This document shows, one piece after another, positions 13,526 to 13,733 of a stretch of 13,733 nt of DNA (positions within the stretch are counted from its first letter, which is position 1; each line of letters starts with the position of its first letter). Where the stretch lies: assembly GCA_017425345.1 (NCBI GenBank), contig JAFOML010000066.1:1-13733 (forward strand), given 5' to 3'. Below the pieces are notes generated by a model. That model ran no database searches and had not been told where the DNA came from. It saw nothing but the letters and a program-made list of their open reading frames with translations. Made by a program: the position numbers and the translations under genes. This stretch comes from Eubacterium sp. GTDB lineage: Bacteria; Bacillota_A; Clostridia; Peptostreptococcales; Anaerovoracaceae.

Positions 13526-13560
13526 AATACCGGGCGGCCCAGCCGCCCGGTATTGTGTTT
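13526..13560 (+). terminator. Terminator after the lipid kinase gene
   Basis: A perfect 13-bp stem, AATACCGGGCGGC (13526-13538) with GCCGCCCGGTATT (13542-13554), has a 3-nt loop and is followed by GTGTTT. The pairing is very stable although the T-tract is broken. Confidence 0.85.
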
Positions 13561-13733
13561 GCGATTTACGGCAGAAGCGACAGCTCCTGCTCTCGTTTAA
13601 GTCGGAGCGTAGCTCCTGGCGTGCTCGCACGTCAAGGACGTAGCGAACGACTGCAACGGGCGCCGGGAGCTTCAGCTCCTCCGGGTTTCAGTGGGGGATT
13701 ATAACCCACCACTGAAAGTCGGAAATGGAACCC
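13561..13733. other. Gene-free, hairpin-rich region (structured RNA or mobile-element end?)
   Basis: No gene is visible here. By eye the region folds into successive hairpins: GGAGC-GTA-GCTCC (13604-13616), CGTGC-TC-GCACG (13620-13631), GGAGC-TTCA-GCTCC (13666-13679) and a longer one pairing 13686-13694 plus 13695-13697 with 13705-13707 and 13709-13717. The GGAGC/GCTCC pair recurs, so alternative folds are possible. It continues past the window edge. It could be a structured RNA, the end of an IS200/IS605-like element, or a dispersed palindromic repeat. I cannot decide between these. Confidence 0.4.

Noticed and set aside
13561..13733. CRISPR array
   Set aside because: There are no regularly spaced direct repeats with unique spacers. 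The repetition consists of inverted repeats forming hairpins.

Overview
The window looks like a chromosomal segment of a moderately GC-rich, low-oxygen Firmicute, most likely a gut Clostridia/Lachnospiraceae member. The pointers are strong AGGAGG-type ribosome binding sites, near-consensus TTGACA/TATAAT promoters, a long Clostridia-style PRPP synthetase, and anaerobe-type flavoenzymes. I could run no search, so the taxonomy is inference.

Layout. (1) 2-610, plus strand: the C-terminal part of a UxaA-family (altronate/galactarate dehydratase type) enzyme, cut by the window edge. (2) 679-5087, minus strand: PRPP synthetase, then a class V aminotransferase/cysteine desulfurase-like protein, then an Old Yellow Enzyme/2,4-dienoyl-CoA reductase-type flavoprotein. 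(3) 5232-6883, minus strand: an acyl-CoA dehydrogenase and a small nitroreductase, translationally coupled behind a strong promoter. (4) 6991-11826: a divergent accessory module. On the minus strand are an SDR oxidoreductase (YgcW-like) and an FGGY kinase (YgcE-like). On the plus strand are a GlpP-family antiterminator protein and a BCCT-family transporter. (5) 11898-13504, plus strand: a YcxB-like membrane protein and a YegS/DagK-type lipid kinase. (6) 13561-13733: a gene-free, hairpin-dense stretch running off the window.

The most interesting part is region 4. The SDR-kinase operon and the transporter gene have separate promoters on opposite strands, yet their 5' leaders carry the same RNA device. 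Each has a purine-rich element (core AGAGC NN AAGAGAA) framed by a short GUUAC/GUAAY stem, which overlaps the 5' arm of a strong intrinsic terminator placed just before the gene's ribosome binding site. The gene between the two leaders encodes a GlpP-type antiterminator and has its own promoter with no terminator. The simplest reading is a self-contained regulon. The transporter brings in a substrate, the SDR and kinase convert it to a phosphorylated intermediate, and the antiterminator senses a phosphorylated metabolite and opens both leaders. The transporter keeps part of the BCCT aromatic cage but lacks two of its Trp positions, so the substrate may not be betaine or carnitine.
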